Source: Cognatilysobacter bugurensis (lineage in GTDB: Bacteria; Pseudomonadota; Gammaproteobacteria; Xanthomonadales; Xanthomonadaceae). Taken from it: 64,000 nucleotides of DNA. Position numbers and translations under genes: made by a program. Shown in pieces: positions 35,654-46,953 of the stretch (position 1 is its first letter; every line of letters starts with the position of its first letter). A model generated the notes under the pieces. The model was not told the origin of the DNA and did not search any database. It saw only the letters and a list, made by a program, of their open reading frames with translations. The stretch covers positions 161,068 to 225,067 of the forward strand of contig NZ_BMYD01000001.1 of NCBI RefSeq assembly GCF_014652095.1. Reading direction: 5' to 3'.

Positions 35654-36946
35654 ATGCAAGTCTCGGTCGAATCCGTCGGTGCCCTTGAGCGTCGCCTCAG
35701 CTTCAGCCTGCCGCAGGATCGCGTGGCCGAGCAGGTCGACGGGCGTCTTCGCGAGATCGCACGCGGCGCAAAGCTCAAGGGCTTCCGTCCGGGCAAGGTG
35801 CCGGCAAAGGTGATCGAGCAGCGCTACGGCCAGCAGGTTCGCGCTGAAGTCGTCGACGCGCTGCTGCGCGAGAGCTTCTCGCGCGCGGTCCGCGATAACG
35901 AACTCAAGATCGCCGGCAATCCGCAGATCGTCCCGGCGGACGGCGAGGCGCTCTCCTACGTGGCCACGTTCGAGGTCGTTCCGGACTTCGGCGACATCGA
36001 CGTCTCCAAGCTCAACGTGGTGCGCCACACCGCCGAGGTCGCCGACGCCGACATCGACACGATGATCGAGAATCTGCGCCTGCAGCGCCGCAGCTGGAAC
36101 CCGGTCGAGCGCGAAGCGGCTGAAGGCGACGCGGTCGAGCTCGAAACCTATTCGCAGGTGGGCGACGAGCGCTTCCCGGCCGAAGGCGTCGAGCGTGGCG
36201 TCACGATGATCGGTTCAGGCGCAATGTTCCCGACGATCGAATCTGCGCTCGTCGGCATGAAGGCCGGGGACGAAAAGCAAGTCGACGTCGACTTCCCGGC
36301 CGACTGGCGCGTTCCGCAGTTCGCGGGCAAGAACGTGCAGGTGCATCTGAAAGCCCTGAAGGTGTCCGAGTCGCAGCTTCCCGAGGTCGATGCTGAATTC
36401 ATCAAGAGCTTCGGCATCAAGAGCGGTGACGCCGAACAGTTCCGCGCCGACATTCGCACGAACCTCGAGCGCGAGCTCAAGGGCGCGCTGATGACACGCC
36501 TGCGTCGCGAAGTCGGTGAGCAGCTGATCGCGGAGTACGGCTCGGTCGAAATGCCGCCCAAGCTGGTCGAGAACGAAGCGCGCGAGATGGCGCGGCAGGC
36601 GTTCGAGCAGGCGCGTCGCCAGGGTCATTCCGGGCAGATGCCGGCCGACGCCCACCTCGGCTTCATGGAGGCTGCGCGTAAGCGCGTGCTGGTCGGCCTG
36701 CTGGTCGGCGAGATCGCGCGTCGCAACGACCTGCGCCTCGACCCGCAGCGCCTCAACGAGACGCTGCGCCTGATCGCGTCGACCTATGAGGAGCCACAGC
36801 AGGTCATCGAGCTCTACCGAAATGACCAGCAGTTGATGTCCGGGCTGCAGTCGCGCGTGATGGAAGAGCAGGTCATCGACTGGATCGCCGAGCGCGCCCA
36901 GCACGACGAGCAGTCGCTCACGTTCGCCGAGGCGATCCGCCCGTAA
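35654..36946 (+). CDS. tig: Trigger factor chaperone
   Basis: Ribosome-bound chaperone and prolyl isomerase of 430 residues (432 in E. coli). Domains: ribosome-binding tail 1-110 with the signature [17 protein letters not shown], PPIase about 150-240 with [20 protein letters not shown], then the helical arms. Three positions in the PPIase pocket look typical, so activity is likely. ATG 35654 has AGGAG (35644-35648) upstream; the long in-frame extension upstream crosses tRNA-Leu and is not coding. Heads the tig-clpP-clpX-lon block. Confidence 0.97.
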   Translation: MQVSVESVGALERRLSFSLPQDRVAEQVDGRLREIARGAKLKGFRPGKVPAKVIEQRYGQQVRAEVVDALLRESFSRAVRDNELKIAGNPQIVPADGEALSYVATFEVVPDFGDIDVSKLNVVRHTAEVADADIDTMIENLRLQRRSWNPVEREAAEGDAVELETYSQVGDERFPAEGVERGVTMIGSGAMFPTIESALVGMKAGDEKQVDVDFPADWRVPQFAGKNVQVHLKALKVSESQLPEVDAEFIKSFGIKSGDAEQFRADIRTNLERELKGALMTRLRREVGEQLIAEYGSVEMPPKLVENEAREMARQAFEQARRQGHSGQMPADAHLGFMEAARKRVLVGLLVGEIARRNDLRLDPQRLNETLRLIASTYEEPQQVIELYRNDQQLMSGLQSRVMEEQVIDWIAERAQHDEQSLTFAEAIRP

Positions 36947-37022
36947 TCCAGTGATGGCGGTCTCGGTCCGTGAACGCGGACCGACGGCCGGTTTGCGCCG
37001 GACGGCACCGTCGTCCATTTCA

Positions 37023-37052
37023 CTTGCATGCTGCGGTGTCCGTCCCCACGTT
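37023..37052 (+). promoter_or_regulatory. Sigma32-like heat-shock promoter upstream of clpP
   Basis: CTTGCAT (37023-37029), a 14-base spacer, then CCCCACGTT (37044-37052). This fits the RpoH consensus CTTGAAA-N13/15-CCCCATNT at most positions and sits 37 bp before the clpP start. clpP is a heat-shock gene in E. coli. Confidence 0.5.
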
Positions 37053-37089
37053 GGACGGACCCGACCAAGCCCGACCAGGTGCCGTTTAA

Positions 37090-37716
37090 ATGGAAAACCT
37101 CACCCGTGCCCTCAACCTTGTTCCGATGGTGGTCGAGCAGACCAGCCGCGGCGAGCGCGCGTACGACATCTATTCGCGCCTGCTGAAGGAGCGAGTGATC
37201 TTCCTGGTCGGTCCGATCGACGACCACATGGCGAACGTGATCGTCGCGCAGATGCTGTTTCTCGAGGCGGAGAACCCCGAGAAGGAAATCAGCCTCTACA
37301 TCAACTCCCCGGGCGGCGTCGTCACGGCCGGCATGGCGATCTACGACACCATGCAGTACATCAAGCCTGACGTCAGCACGATCTGCGTGGGGCAGGCGGC
37401 GTCGATGGGCGCGCTGCTGCTGGCGTCCGGCGCGAGCGGCAAGCGTTACGCACTGCCGAATTCGCGCGTGATGATCCACCAGCCGCTCGGCGGCTTCCAG
37501 GGCCAGGCGAGCGACATCGACATCCACGCCCGCGAGATCCTCACCCTGCGCCAGCGCCTCAACGAGGTGCTGTCCAAGCACACCGGCCAGCCCCTTGAGA
37601 CGATCGCGCGCGATACCGAGCGCGACAACTTCAAGAGCGCTGAGGCGGCCCGCGAGTACGGCTTGGTCGATCAGGTGCTCGAGCGCCGTCCGGAAGAGTC
37701 CGTTCAGGCGGGTTGA
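37090..37716 (+). CDS. clpP: ATP-dependent Clp protease proteolytic subunit
   Basis: Serine peptidase of 208 residues, assembled as two stacked heptameric rings that degrade proteins fed by ClpX or ClpA. The catalytic triad is Ser105 ([11 protein letters not shown]), His130 ([11 protein letters not shown]) and Asp179 (DTERDNF). An N-terminal propeptide of about 14 residues is likely. ATG 37090 follows AGG. A sigma32-like promoter and several short hairpins lie in the 143-bp gap after tig. Confidence 0.98.
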   Translation: MENLTRALNLVPMVVEQTSRGERAYDIYSRLLKERVIFLVGPIDDHMANVIVAQMLFLEAENPEKEISLYINSPGGVVTAGMAIYDTMQYIKPDVSTICVGQAASMGALLLASGASGKRYALPNSRVMIHQPLGGFQGQASDIDIHAREILTLRQRLNEVLSKHTGQPLETIARDTERDNFKSAEAAREYGLVDQVLERRPEESVQAG

Positions 37717-37770
37717 TGTTGCCGGCGATGTGGTAAGTCGCTGTTCGACAAGGGAATTGTGGAGTTCAAG

Positions 37771-37798
37771 CAGGCGCCCGAGGCAGCTCGGGCGCCTG
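37771..37798 (+). terminator. 12-bp GC hairpin after clpP
   Basis: Perfect stem CAGGCGCCCGAG / CTCGGGCGCCTG with loop GCAG, 55 bp after the clpP stop, followed by TGTTATCC rather than a U-tract. It may be a weak attenuator or an mRNA-stabilising end. Confidence 0.6.
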
Positions 37799-37822
37799 TG
37801 TTATCCTCGGGCCGCCACACCT

Positions 37823-37846
37823 GAGGCCGGCACGTTTGCCGGCCTC
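37823..37846 (+). other. 10-bp GC hairpin before clpX
   Basis: Perfect stem GAGGCCGGCA / TGCCGGCCTC with loop CGTT, ending 25 bp before the clpX ATG. With the preceding hairpin it could affect read-through or ribosome access. Confidence 0.5.
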
Positions 37847-37870
37847 GAGACATGAGTATCAGGCACAAGC

Positions 37871-39160
<1,290 letters not shown>

Positions 39161-39224
39161 TGCGGCAAGCTCGACCGGCCAAATCCAGGTCCGCTTCGCG
39201 CGGGCCGGACGGTGTGAATCTGAA

Positions 39225-39252
39225 GCCCGGTGCGCAAGCGCCGGGCTTTTTT
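39225..39252 (+). terminator. Rho-independent terminator after clpX
   Basis: Stem GCCCGGTGC / GCGCCGGGC (one G-U pair), loop GCAA, six T. It separates clpPX from lon. Confidence 0.93.
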
Positions 39253-39377
39253 GTCGGCCGCATAACGCTTAGAACGGTTAGATCGGACGCAATATCTCGT
39301 AAAACCCGCCCCTCTCCACGTTTTTTTCTCGATACCCGGTGCATCTTGTCGGATATCACTCCATTCGGAGCATTCCC

Positions 39378-41825
39378 ATGACCGATCCCGTCACGCGCGA
39401 CACCTTCGACCTTCCGGTTCTGCCGCTACGCGATGTCGTCGTGTTTCCACACATGGTGATTCCGCTTTTTGTCGGCCGGGACAAGTCGATTCGCGCGCTC
39501 GACCTCGCCATGGACGGCGACAAGCGCATCCTGCTCGTCGCACAGAAGTCGGCCGAAACCGACGACCCGGGCGCCGGCGACCTCTACAACGTCGGCACGC
39601 TCGCCCATGTGCTCCAGCTGCTCAAGCTGCCCGACGGCACGATCAAGGTGCTGGTCGAGGGCGTCGACCGCGTGAAGGTCGAACGCGTTCTCGAGCGGGA
39701 CGGCGCCCTGGCAGGCCGCGCCTACGTCGCGCCGCCCGTGCTCGACCGCGACGAGCGCGAGATGGAAGCGATCGTGCGCTCGTTGATGGGCGTGTTCGAG
39801 CAGTACGTGAAGGCCAATCGCAAGTTGCCGCCGGAGCTCATGCAGACGCTGTCGGGCATCGATGAGCCCGGCCGGCTCGCCGACACCATCGCAGCCCACC
39901 TCGGTGTTCGCCTGACCGATAAGCAGAAGCTGCTGGAAACGCACGCGATCGGTGTGCGCCTTGAGCAGCTCATCGGCCTGGTCGATGGCGAGCTCGACGT
40001 GCAGATGCTCGAAAAGCGCATCCGCGGCCGCGTGAAGTCGCAGATGGAGAAGAGCCAGCGCGAGTACTACCTCAACGAGCAGATGAAGGCGATCCAAAAG
40101 GAGCTCGGCGAAACCGACGAGACCGCCAACGAGCTTGAGGATCTGGCGCGGAAGATCGCTGACGCGGGCATGCCCAAGCCGGTCGAGACCAAGGCCCGCT
40201 CGGAGCTCAACAAGCTCAAGCAGATGTCGTCGATGTCGGCCGAGGCCGCGGTCGTACGCAACTACCTTGAGTGGCTGCTTGGCGTGCCGTGGAAGAAGCG
40301 CACGAAGGTGCGCAAGGACCTCAAGGCGGCCGAGGACGTGCTGGACGCCGATCACTTCGGGCTCGACAAGGTCAAGGAACGAATTCTCGAGTACCTCGCG
40401 GTGCAGGCGCGCGTGAACAAGCTTCGCGGTCCGATCCTCTGTCTCGTGGGCCCACCGGGCGTGGGCAAGACGTCATTGGCGCAGTCGATCGCCAAGGCGA
40501 CGAACCGCAAGTTCGTGCGCATGAGCCTTGGCGGCGTGCGCGACGAGGCCGAGATCCGGGGCCATCGCCGCACGTACGTCGGCTCCATGCCGGGCCGCAT
40601 CGTGCAAAACCTCAACAAGACCGGCAGCCGCAACCCGCTTTTCTTGCTCGACGAAATCGACAAGATGGCGAACGATTTCCGCGGCGACCCGTCGGCGGCG
40701 TTGCTCGAGGTGCTGGACCCCGAGCAGAACTCGACGTTCAACGATCACTACCTTGAGGTCGATCTCGACCTGTCGGACGTCATGTTCGTTGCGACTTCGA
40801 ACTCGCTCTACATCCCCGGTCCGCTGCTCGACCGAATGGAAGTCATCCGGATCCCCGGGTACACCGAGGAAGAAAAGCTCAACATTGCGATGCGCTACCT
40901 GCTGCCGAAGCAGATGAAGGCGAACGGCCTGCGCGATGACGAAGTCAATATCGAAGAGGAAGCAATTCGCGGCATCGTTCGTTACTACACGCGCGAATCG
41001 GGCGTGCGCAATCTCGAGCGAGAGGTCGCCAAGCTTTGCCGCAAGGCCGTGCGTGAAATCGCGCTTGCCGGCCCGCGCCCGAAGGGCGAGGACCTTACGA
41101 TCCGGATCGGTGCCGACAACCTTGAGAAGTACCTCGGCGTGCAGCGTTTCGACTTCGGTCGCGCGGAGGAGCAGAACGAGATTGGCCTGGTAACGGGTCT
41201 CGCCTGGACGGAAGTTGGCGGCGATCTGCTGCAGATCGAATCCACGCTCGTGCCGGGCAAGGGCGCTTTGATGCTGACCGGCCAGCTCGGCGACGTCATG
41301 AAGGAATCGGCATCGGCCGCGCTGTCGGTCGTGCGGGCACGCACGGAGCGGCTCGGCATCGACCTGGACTTCCTCCAGAAGCACGACATTCACGTGCACG
41401 TACCGGAAGGCGCGACTCCGAAGGACGGCCCCAGCGCCGGCATTGCGATCACCACTGCGCTGGTGTCGATGCTGACCAAGAACCCCGTGCGCTCCGACGT
41501 GGCAATGACCGGCGAGATCACGTTGCGCGGTCGCGTGCTTCCGATCGGCGGGCTCAAGGAGAAGCTGCTCGCGGCCCTCCGCGGCGGCATCCGCACGGTG
41601 ATCATTCCGGAAGAGAACAAGAAGGACCTTGCGGACATTCCAAAGAACGTCACGGACGGTCTGGAAATCCTCACTGCGAAGTGGATCGATCAGGTGCTCG
41701 ACATTGCGCTCGAAAAGCCGCTCGCCGCTGCGCCGGCTCAGGGTGGGGTGCCCGCGGTCGATACCTCAGAGGTCAAGGTCGTAGAGGGCGACAGCGCGGT
41801 CGAGATGGTGGACGTCAAGCACTGA
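39378..41825 (+). CDS. lon: ATP-dependent protease La
   Basis: Cytoplasmic AAA+ serine protease of 815 residues (784 in E. coli). N-terminal substrate domain ([20 protein letters not shown]), ATPase with Walker [18 protein letters not shown] and [11 protein letters not shown], and a C-terminal peptidase domain with the Ser686-Lys729 dyad ([15 protein letters not shown] and [11 protein letters not shown]). ATG 39378 has GGAG (39367-39370) upstream. I see no sigma32-like box in the 125 bases after the clpX terminator. Confidence 0.98.
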   Translation: MTDPVTRDTFDLPVLPLRDVVVFPHMVIPLFVGRDKSIRALDLAMDGDKRILLVAQKSAETDDPGAGDLYNVGTLAHVLQLLKLPDGTIKVLVEGVDRVKVERVLERDGALAGRAYVAPPVLDRDEREMEAIVRSLMGVFEQYVKANRKLPPELMQTLSGIDEPGRLADTIAAHLGVRLTDKQKLLETHAIGVRLEQLIGLVDGELDVQMLEKRIRGRVKSQMEKSQREYYLNEQMKAIQKELGETDETANELEDLARKIADAGMPKPVETKARSELNKLKQMSSMSAEAAVVRNYLEWLLGVPWKKRTKVRKDLKAAEDVLDADHFGLDKVKERILEYLAVQARVNKLRGPILCLVGPPGVGKTSLAQSIAKATNRKFVRMSLGGVRDEAEIRGHRRTYVGSMPGRIVQNLNKTGSRNPLFLLDEIDKMANDFRGDPSAALLEVLDPEQNSTFNDHYLEVDLDLSDVMFVATSNSLYIPGPLLDRMEVIRIPGYTEEEKLNIAMRYLLPKQMKANGLRDDEVNIEEEAIRGIVRYYTRESGVRNLEREVAKLCRKAVREIALAGPRPKGEDLTIRIGADNLEKYLGVQRFDFGRAEEQNEIGLVTGLAWTEVGGDLLQIESTLVPGKGALMLTGQLGDVMKESASAALSVVRARTERLGIDLDFLQKHDIHVHVPEGATPKDGPSAGIAITTALVSMLTKNPVRSDVAMTGEITLRGRVLPIGGLKEKLLAALRGGIRTVIIPEENKKDLADIPKNVTDGLEILTAKWIDQVLDIALEKPLAAAPAQGGVPAVDTSEVKVVEGDSAVEMVDVKH

Positions 41826-41874
41826 TCGAGCGCTGCAAAAAACGCTGGAAGCCGCGTCAATACTGGCTTTCAGC

Positions 41875-41903
41875 TTGCGACCCCTGTGGGGCGCTGGTAT
41901 AAC
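41875..41903 (+). promoter_or_regulatory. Sigma70 promoter of hupB
   Basis: TTGCGA (41875-41880), 17 bases, then extended -10 TGG-TATAAC (41898-41903). It lies in the 200-bp gap after lon, giving a leader of about 115 bases before hupB. Confidence 0.6.
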
Positions 41904-42025
41904 GGCTCGTCCGTATGAAGTCTTAACAACTGCATACGGAGAGCCGATCGGGGGGGCCTGCAGTGCGCAGGCTGGTCCGGTTACCAGAACACCGCGGCCG
42001 AGTCCGCACAGGGAGTCCAATTCGA

Positions 42026-42298
42026 ATGAACAAGGGTGAATTCATCACGGCCGTCGCTGACGCCGCCGAGCTGTCGAAGGCCGATGCGACGCGTGCCGTC
42101 GACGGTGTGATCAACGTGATTACGACGGCGCTGAAGAAGGGCGACGCGGTCACGCTGGTCGGCTTCGGCACGTTTGAAGTTCGTAAGCGCGCCGAGCGTC
42201 AGGGTCGCAACCCGAAGACCGGCGACACGATCAAGATCGCCGCGTCGAAGAATCCGGCGTTCAAGGCTGGCAAGGCGCTCAAGGATGCTGTAAATTAA
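42026..42298 (+). CDS. hupB: Nucleoid protein HU (beta type)
   Basis: Histone-like DNA-bending protein of 90 residues that dimerises and shapes the nucleoid. The sequence is complete: [40 protein letters not shown], and the DNA-binding arm with [23 protein letters not shown] 42026 has GGGAG (42011-42015) upstream. A good promoter lies 120 bp upstream. Confidence 0.98.
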   Translation: MNKGEFITAVADAAELSKADATRAVDGVINVITTALKKGDAVTLVGFGTFEVRKRAERQGRNPKTGDTIKIAASKNPAFKAGKALKDAVN

Positions 42299-42335
42299 TC
42301 GGCTCGCCCACCAGCGCTTTGGCGCGGTACAGGCC

Positions 42336-42410
42336 GGGTGCTTAGCTCAGCGGTAGAGCGTCTCCTTTACACGGAGAGGGTCGGGGGTTCGAAACCCTCA
42401 GCACCCACCA
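42336..42410 (+). tRNA. tRNA-Val (TAC)
   Basis: Cloverleaf of 75 bases with encoded CCA. Acceptor GGGTGCT pairs with AGCACCC; anticodon arm TCTCCTTTACACGGAGA gives TAC. Follows hupB by 37 bp. Confidence 0.96.
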
Positions 42411-42513
42411 GCTGGGTGATGTCCCGAAGCACGCGACCGCGGTAAGACGAATCGAGCAGGCGCTTGGCGCCGCACAGGTTCGAAGCGATCGGTGAGGAGC
42501 AGGTTCAAAGTGC

Positions 42514-42590
42514 GGAGTGGTAGTTCAGTCGGTTAGAATGCTGGCCTGTCACGCCGGAGGTCGCGGGTTCGAGTCCCGTCCACTCCGCCA
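42514..42590 (+). tRNA. tRNA-Asp (GTC), copy 1
   Basis: Cloverleaf of 77 bases with encoded CCA. Acceptor GGAGTGG pairs with CCACTCC, discriminator G; anticodon arm GGCCTGTCACGCC gives GTC. Identical to copy 2 at 42678. Confidence 0.97.
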
Positions 42591-42599
42591 GTTGTAGCC

Positions 42600-42627
42600 A
42601 AGGGCGCTCTCGGGCGCCCTTGTTTTT
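42600..42627 (+). terminator. Rho-independent terminator between the tRNA-Asp copies
   Basis: An 8-bp stem AAGGGCGC / GCGCCCTT, six-base loop, then TGTTTTT. Confidence 0.85.
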
Positions 42628-42677
42628 CTAAGGTTGAGGGTTGTGCAGTTTGCAGGCACGCCATGTGGTTTCAGCGC

Positions 42678-42754
42678 GGAGTGGTAGTTCAGTCGGTTAG
42701 AATGCTGGCCTGTCACGCCGGAGGTCGCGGGTTCGAGTCCCGTCCACTCCGCCA
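42678..42754 (+). tRNA. tRNA-Asp (GTC), copy 2
   Basis: Cloverleaf of 77 bases, identical to copy 1 over the whole gene and two bases upstream, 87 bases downstream of it. Followed by its own terminator. Confidence 0.97.
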
Positions 42755-42761
42755 TTGATTC

Positions 42762-42792
42762 AAAAGGCACCGGAAACGGTGCCTTTTTTTTT
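42762..42792 (+). terminator. Rho-independent terminator after tRNA-Asp copy 2
   Basis: Perfect 11-bp stem AAAAGGCACCG / CGGTGCCTTTT, loop GAAA, nine T in total. Strong. Confidence 0.97.
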
Positions 42793-42944
42793 GGGTCGTG
42801 CGCCGTTGCCCACGTCGCGGCTTAGTGCCCGAGCCTGCTCAATCGAAGGTGTTCGGTCGCGGACGCTCGAGCGATCGGCGGGGAAAACGCGTCCCTGTCG
42901 CAACCGCGTTAAACTGCCCGGCTTCGCCTCGACGCGTACCGGAC

Positions 42945-44921
42945 ATGCTGCAGACACTCCGCGAGAAGACCTCCGGCTGGATCGCCACCGTGATCATCGG
43001 CCTGCTCATCATTCCGTTTGCTCTGGTTGGGTTGCAGGACTACCTGGTGCAGCGCGGCGATGTGCATGTCGCAGAGATCGACGTTCCTCCTTCGTGGTGG
43101 CGCGGTGCACCGGCGTGGTGGCCGGTCTCAACGCTGTGGGAGCACGAGCGCATCACCACGCAAGAGTTCCGCACGCGCCTGGAAAACGCGCGGCAGCGCG
43201 CGCGACAGGAGCAGGGCGAGGCGTTCGATGCGCGGGCATTTGAAACCGCCGAGAACAAGCGCGCTGTTCTGGAGCAGATGATCGATGAGCGCGTGCAGGC
43301 GATTGCAGCGCGCGAGAGTGGTGTAGCGGTCGACGACGCCCTAGTGCGTCGCGAGATCCAGAGCATTCCGGCATTCCAGGTGGACGGTCGCTTCAGTCCC
43401 GAGCGGTACCAGCTCGCGCTCGCGTCGCAGTCTCCCCCGCAGACACCCCGACAGTTCGAGCAGCTCGTGCGCGAGGGTGTGCTGCAGACGTTCCTTGCCA
43501 GCAACCTCAACGACAGTGCGTTTACGACGCCGTCTGAGATCGAGCGCATGATCCGGCTGCTCGGTGAGCGGCGGTCCGTCACCCTGATGAGCCTTCCCCC
43601 CGCGACGCCCGACGCCGCGCCGGTCAGCGACGCCGAAATCCAGAAGTGGTACGCCGCGAACGCGAAGGACTATCGCGCGCCGCAGCAAGTAACGCTGGAG
43701 TACGTCGAGCTCGACGGCTCGACGCTGCCCGTGACCGCCGTCGACGACGAAGCGCTGCGTCGTCGCTATGAGCAGGAGAAGAACCGCTACGTTGCCGCCG
43801 AGCAGCGCCTCGCCTCGCACATCCTGGTGCGGGTGCCAGAGGGCGCGGATGCAGCCGCGGTCGAAGCCGCTCGCAAGAAGGCCGAGGCGTTGGCTGCGCA
43901 GGCCCGGGCTCCGGGCGCGGACTTCGCGGCGCTCGCGCGTGCGAACACCGATGACGAAGGTTCGAAGGCCGGTGGTGGCGACCTCGGTTGGGTCACCCGC
44001 GGGCTGATGGTCGGCCCGTTCGAAGACGCGCTGTTTTCGATGAAGTCGGGTGAAATTGCCGGGCCGGTCCGGACTGATTTCGGCTGGCACGTGATCCAGC
44101 TGCGCGATCTGCAGGCAGGCGCACAGGAGTCGTTCGAACAGGCCCGCAGTGCGTTGGCGCGTGAGCAGGCCGAATCCGATCGCGAGCGCGCGTTCAACGA
44201 CTTGAGCGGTCGCCTGGTCGACCTCGTGTACAAGAACCCGTCGTCGCTGGTCCCGGCGGCACGCGAACTCAAGCTGCCGGTGCAGACGCTGGGCCCCGTC
44301 AGTCGGGACGAGTCGACGGGGATTCTTGCGAACCCCGCCGTGAAGCGCGCCGCGTTCTCGGAAGCGCTGATCCAGGACGGGACCGTGAGCGACCCGATCG
44401 AGATCGGCCCGAACCGCAGCGTGCTGATCCGCGTGACGTCGCATTCGCCCGAGCGCACGCTGCCGCTCGCTCAAGTGCGTGAGCGTGTCGAAGAGGCCGT
44501 TCGCATGGATCGCACCCGAAAGGCCGCGGAAGCGCGCGCCCGGGCGCTCGTCAAGCAAGTGCAGGGCGGCGCGTCGCTCGCGTCCATTGCGCAGGCGAAC
44601 GGCGCGGCCGAGCCGACGCAAATTCCCGAGCTGCCACGCGGCGCACCGCTGGGCGCGCCGGGTGTTTCCGAAGCGGTTTTCAGCGCTGCAGCGCCGGCGG
44701 CGGGGACGGTGACGCCGGGCACTGAGGTGCTGCCGGACGGTTCCGTCGTGCTCTTCACCGTCGACGCGGTAATGCCCGGCGACGTCGCGACGCTCGACCC
44801 GACCCAGCGCGCCACACTGCAGCAGCAGCTGCAGGCGTTGCAGGGCGCGAGCGATGTGCAGGCGCTCGTGCGCGCGCTGCGTCAGCGCTATCGCATCGAC
44901 GTGGTCGAAACGAACTTCTGA
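42945..44921 (+). CDS. ppiD: Periplasmic membrane-anchored folding chaperone PpiD
   Basis: Parvulin-like chaperone at the Sec translocon exit. The 658-residue product (623 in E. coli) starts with a cytoplasmic MLQTLREKTSGW and one membrane segment (about residues 14-32: ATVIIGLLIIPFALVGL). Periplasmic part: SurA-like N-domain (NKRAVLEQMIDERVQ), parvulin domain about 290-385 (ASHILVRVPEGADAAAV, ANTDDEGSKAGGGDLGWVTR), then a C-terminal chaperone region. ATG 42945 fits the family; the 49 in-frame codons upstream are Arg-rich and not homologous. Downstream of hupB and the tRNAs as in gammaproteobacteria. Confidence 0.95.
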   Translation: MLQTLREKTSGWIATVIIGLLIIPFALVGLQDYLVQRGDVHVAEIDVPPSWWRGAPAWWPVSTLWEHERITTQEFRTRLENARQRARQEQGEAFDARAFETAENKRAVLEQMIDERVQAIAARESGVAVDDALVRREIQSIPAFQVDGRFSPERYQLALASQSPPQTPRQFEQLVREGVLQTFLASNLNDSAFTTPSEIERMIRLLGERRSVTLMSLPPATPDAAPVSDAEIQKWYAANAKDYRAPQQVTLEYVELDGSTLPVTAVDDEALRRRYEQEKNRYVAAEQRLASHILVRVPEGADAAAVEAARKKAEALAAQARAPGADFAALARANTDDEGSKAGGGDLGWVTRGLMVGPFEDALFSMKSGEIAGPVRTDFGWHVIQLRDLQAGAQESFEQARSALAREQAESDRERAFNDLSGRLVDLVYKNPSSLVPAARELKLPVQTLGPVSRDESTGILANPAVKRAAFSEALIQDGTVSDPIEIGPNRSVLIRVTSHSPERTLPLAQVRERVEEAVRMDRTRKAAEARARALVKQVQGGASLASIAQANGAAEPTQIPELPRGAPLGAPGVSEAVFSAAAPAAGTVTPGTEVLPDGSVVLFTVDAVMPGDVATLDPTQRATLQQQLQALQGASDVQALVRALRQRYRIDVVETNF

Positions 44922-44950
44922 CGGTCTGCGGCGACCCGAGAGAGGCAATG

Positions 44951-44979
44951 AAAAAGCCCGGCGAAAGCCGGGCTTTTTT
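44951..44979. terminator. Bidirectional terminator between ppiD and fabI
   Basis: 12-bp perfect stem AAAAAGCCCGGC and its complement, GAAA loop, T run on both strands. Serves the convergent ppiD and fabI genes. Confidence 0.97.
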
Positions 44980-45003
44980 GCGTTCCGGGCCTAGCCGTTC
45001 GCG

Positions 45004-45798
45004 TTACTCGTCGCCGATTCCGGTCATGCCGAGGATGTTGTACCCCGCGTCGACGTAAGTGACCTCACCAGTGACGCCGGATGCGAGATCCGAGCACAGG
45101 AATGCGGCCACGTTGCCAACGTCTTCGATCGACACGCTCCGGCGCAGCGGGGCATAGGTCTCGAAGTGATGCAGCATTTTGCGGAAGTTCGAGATACCGG
45201 CCGCAGCGAGCGTCTTGATCGGGCCCGCCGAGATCGCATTGACGCGCGTGCCCTCCGCGCCGAGGTTGAGCGCGAGGTAGCGCACCGTGGCCTCGAGGCT
45301 CGCCTTCGCAACGCCCATCACGTTGTAGTTCTGCAGGGCGCGCTCGGCGCCGAGGTAGCTCAACGTGAGGATCGAGCCATTGCGCCCCTGCATCATCGGG
45401 CGCGCCGCCTTCGCAAGCGCCGCGAGCGAGTAAGCCGAGATGTCATGCGCGATGTGGAAGTTCTCGCGCGTGAGCCCGTCGAGAAACTCGCCCTCGATCG
45501 CCTCGCGCGGTGCATAGGCAATCGCGTGCACCAGGATGTCGAAGCCATCGCCCCAGCGCTCGCCGAGCTGCGCAAAACACGCCTCGATCTGCGCGTCATC
45601 GGCGACGTCGAGTGGAATCACGATGTCGCTGCCGAGCTCGGCGGCCGCGGATTCGACGCGCGACTTGAGCTTGTCGTTCTGATACGTGAAAGCCAACTCT
45701 GCGCCTTCGCGGTGCATGGCCTCGGCGATGCCGCTTGCGATCGAGCGCTGGCTGGCCACGCCCGTGATCAGCGCGCGCTTGCCTTGAAGAAAACCCAT
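45004..45798 (-). CDS. fabI: Enoyl-ACP reductase, NADH-dependent
   Basis: Last reductive step of fatty-acid elongation; also the target of triclosan-type inhibitors in the family. The 264-residue product has [14 protein letters not shown] (cofactor loop), Tyr148, Tyr158 and Lys165 ([20 protein letters not shown]), and [16 protein letters not shown] 45798 follows GGGAG. It is convergent with ppiD, with its promoter in the following 324-bp gap. Confidence 0.96.
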   Translation of the reverse strand: MGFLQGKRALITGVASQRSIASGIAEAMHREGAELAFTYQNDKLKSRVESAAAELGSDIVIPLDVADDAQIEACFAQLGERWGDGFDILVHAIAYAPREAIEGEFLDGLTRENFHIAHDISAYSLAALAKAARPMMQGRNGSILTLSYLGAERALQNYNVMGVAKASLEATVRYLALNLGAEGTRVNAISAGPIKTLAAAGISNFRKMLHHFETYAPLRRSVSIEDVGNVAAFLCSDLASGVTGEVTYVDAGYNILGMTGIGDE

Positions 45799-46122
45799 GT
45801 GTGCTCCCTCGTTGGACAGGGGCGCGTGGGCGCCCGAAAGGCGGCTAGTGTGCCCTGCGGGTTTCGGCCGGGCTACCTGCGGCGAGGTATGGGCGGCGAG
45901 GGCTCATGCGAAGTCGGCCGCCGCAGGCGTGCGCTGTGGTCGACTTGGTGCGCGCGGCGCACTTCGATCCTGTCGCAATGTGTTGTGTACGGCCGCGGTC
46001 GAACACCAGGTTCGGACGGCCATCGACACAGCAAATGCTCGACCGTGACTGCAACGACGATCGATGCGACTGCTCGTCACTAGCCGCGCCTGTCGCCGGC
46101 TAGACAGACGTATTCGCGCCGC
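45799..46122. other. Intergenic region, fabI upstream side
   Basis: 324 bases between the fabI start and the gloB stop, both minus-strand. A short GC hairpin lies near the fabI start (GGGCGC / GCGCCC around 45830). No coding frame here resembles a protein, and no convincing -35/-10 pair for fabI was found. I see no repeat or RNA gene. Confidence 0.5.
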
Positions 46123-46887
46123 TCAACTGCGAAACCCGTCCTTCCAGCGGCGTAACTCAGCGAACGTTTCGACGTCATCGGAAGGTGCATGGCCTAAGCG
46201 CGTTGCAATCCTGTCGCGGACCGCGGCGGCGTCGCAGCGCAGGAACGGGTTGCACGCGCGCTCGCTGGCGATCGTGCTCGGCAGCGTCAGCCGCCCTTGA
46301 GCACGGAGCATTCGGACCTCGGCAGCGCGGGCGTGCAGCGCCGGGTTGTCGGGTTCAACCGCCAGCGCAAATGCCGCGTTCGACTCGGTGTACTCGTGGC
46401 CGCAACACACGCGGGTCGCATCGTCGAGGGCGGCGAGTCGCGCGAGCGACGCATGCATTTGCGCAGCGGTGCCTTCGAACAGTCGCCCGCAGCCGAGGCT
46501 GAAGAGCGTATCGCCACAGAACAGGCTGCCCGCGCCGACGAAGGCAACATGCGAGCGCGTATGACCGGGCACGAACATCACGTCGAAGCGCACGCCTCCC
46601 GCCTCGATGCGCGCGGCGTCGCCGACGCGTTGTGTCGCGTGCTCGATGCGAACATCATCCGGAGCGAACACGGGAAGCTCCGGCCAGCGGTCCAGCAGGG
46701 CCGGCACGCCGCCGATGTGGTCGTGGTGGTGGTGGGTCAGCAGCACCGCGCTCGGCACGAGGCCGTCCCGTGCGGCATCGAGCACCGGCGTTGCATCGCC
46801 CGGATCGACGACGATCGCGCGGCCGGTGTCGTCGATCAGGCACCACACCAAGTTGTCGTCGAAGGCGGGAAGGGCGGTCAGGCGCAC
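46123..46887 (-). CDS. gloB: Hydroxyacylglutathione hydrolase (glyoxalase II)
   Basis: Zinc metallohydrolase of 254 residues that converts S-lactoylglutathione to lactate and glutathione. Metal motif THHHHDHIGG, third His in FVPGHTRSHV, Asp in FCGDTLFSLGCGR, and the C-terminal substrate part with VCCGHEYTESNAAFA. Start is GTG 46887, supported by AAGGAG upstream; no ATG is near. It is divergent from the methyltransferase, with 66 bp between starts. Confidence 0.95.
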   Translation of the reverse strand: MRLTALPAFDDNLVWCLIDDTGRAIVVDPGDATPVLDAARDGLVPSAVLLTHHHHDHIGGVPALLDRWPELPVFAPDDVRIEHATQRVGDAARIEAGGVRFDVMFVPGHTRSHVAFVGAGSLFCGDTLFSLGCGRLFEGTAAQMHASLARLAALDDATRVCCGHEYTESNAAFALAVEPDNPALHARAAEVRMLRAQGRLTLPSTIASERACNPFLRCDAAAVRDRIATRLGHAPSDDVETFAELRRWKDGFRS

Positions 46888-46953
46888 GGGTGTCGCTCCT
46901 TCTGGGATTGCCGCAGAATCGGTCGGCCCGTTCCCGGACCGCTGCAGGCGACC

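Noticed and set aside
39253-39377. Sigma32 promoter for lon
   Set aside because: CTTAGAA and a CCCC stretch exist but are 34 bases apart.
42512-42754. tRNA-Asp repeats as an attachment site of an integrated element
   Set aside because: Only 87 bases separate the copies and no integrase or cargo gene is present.
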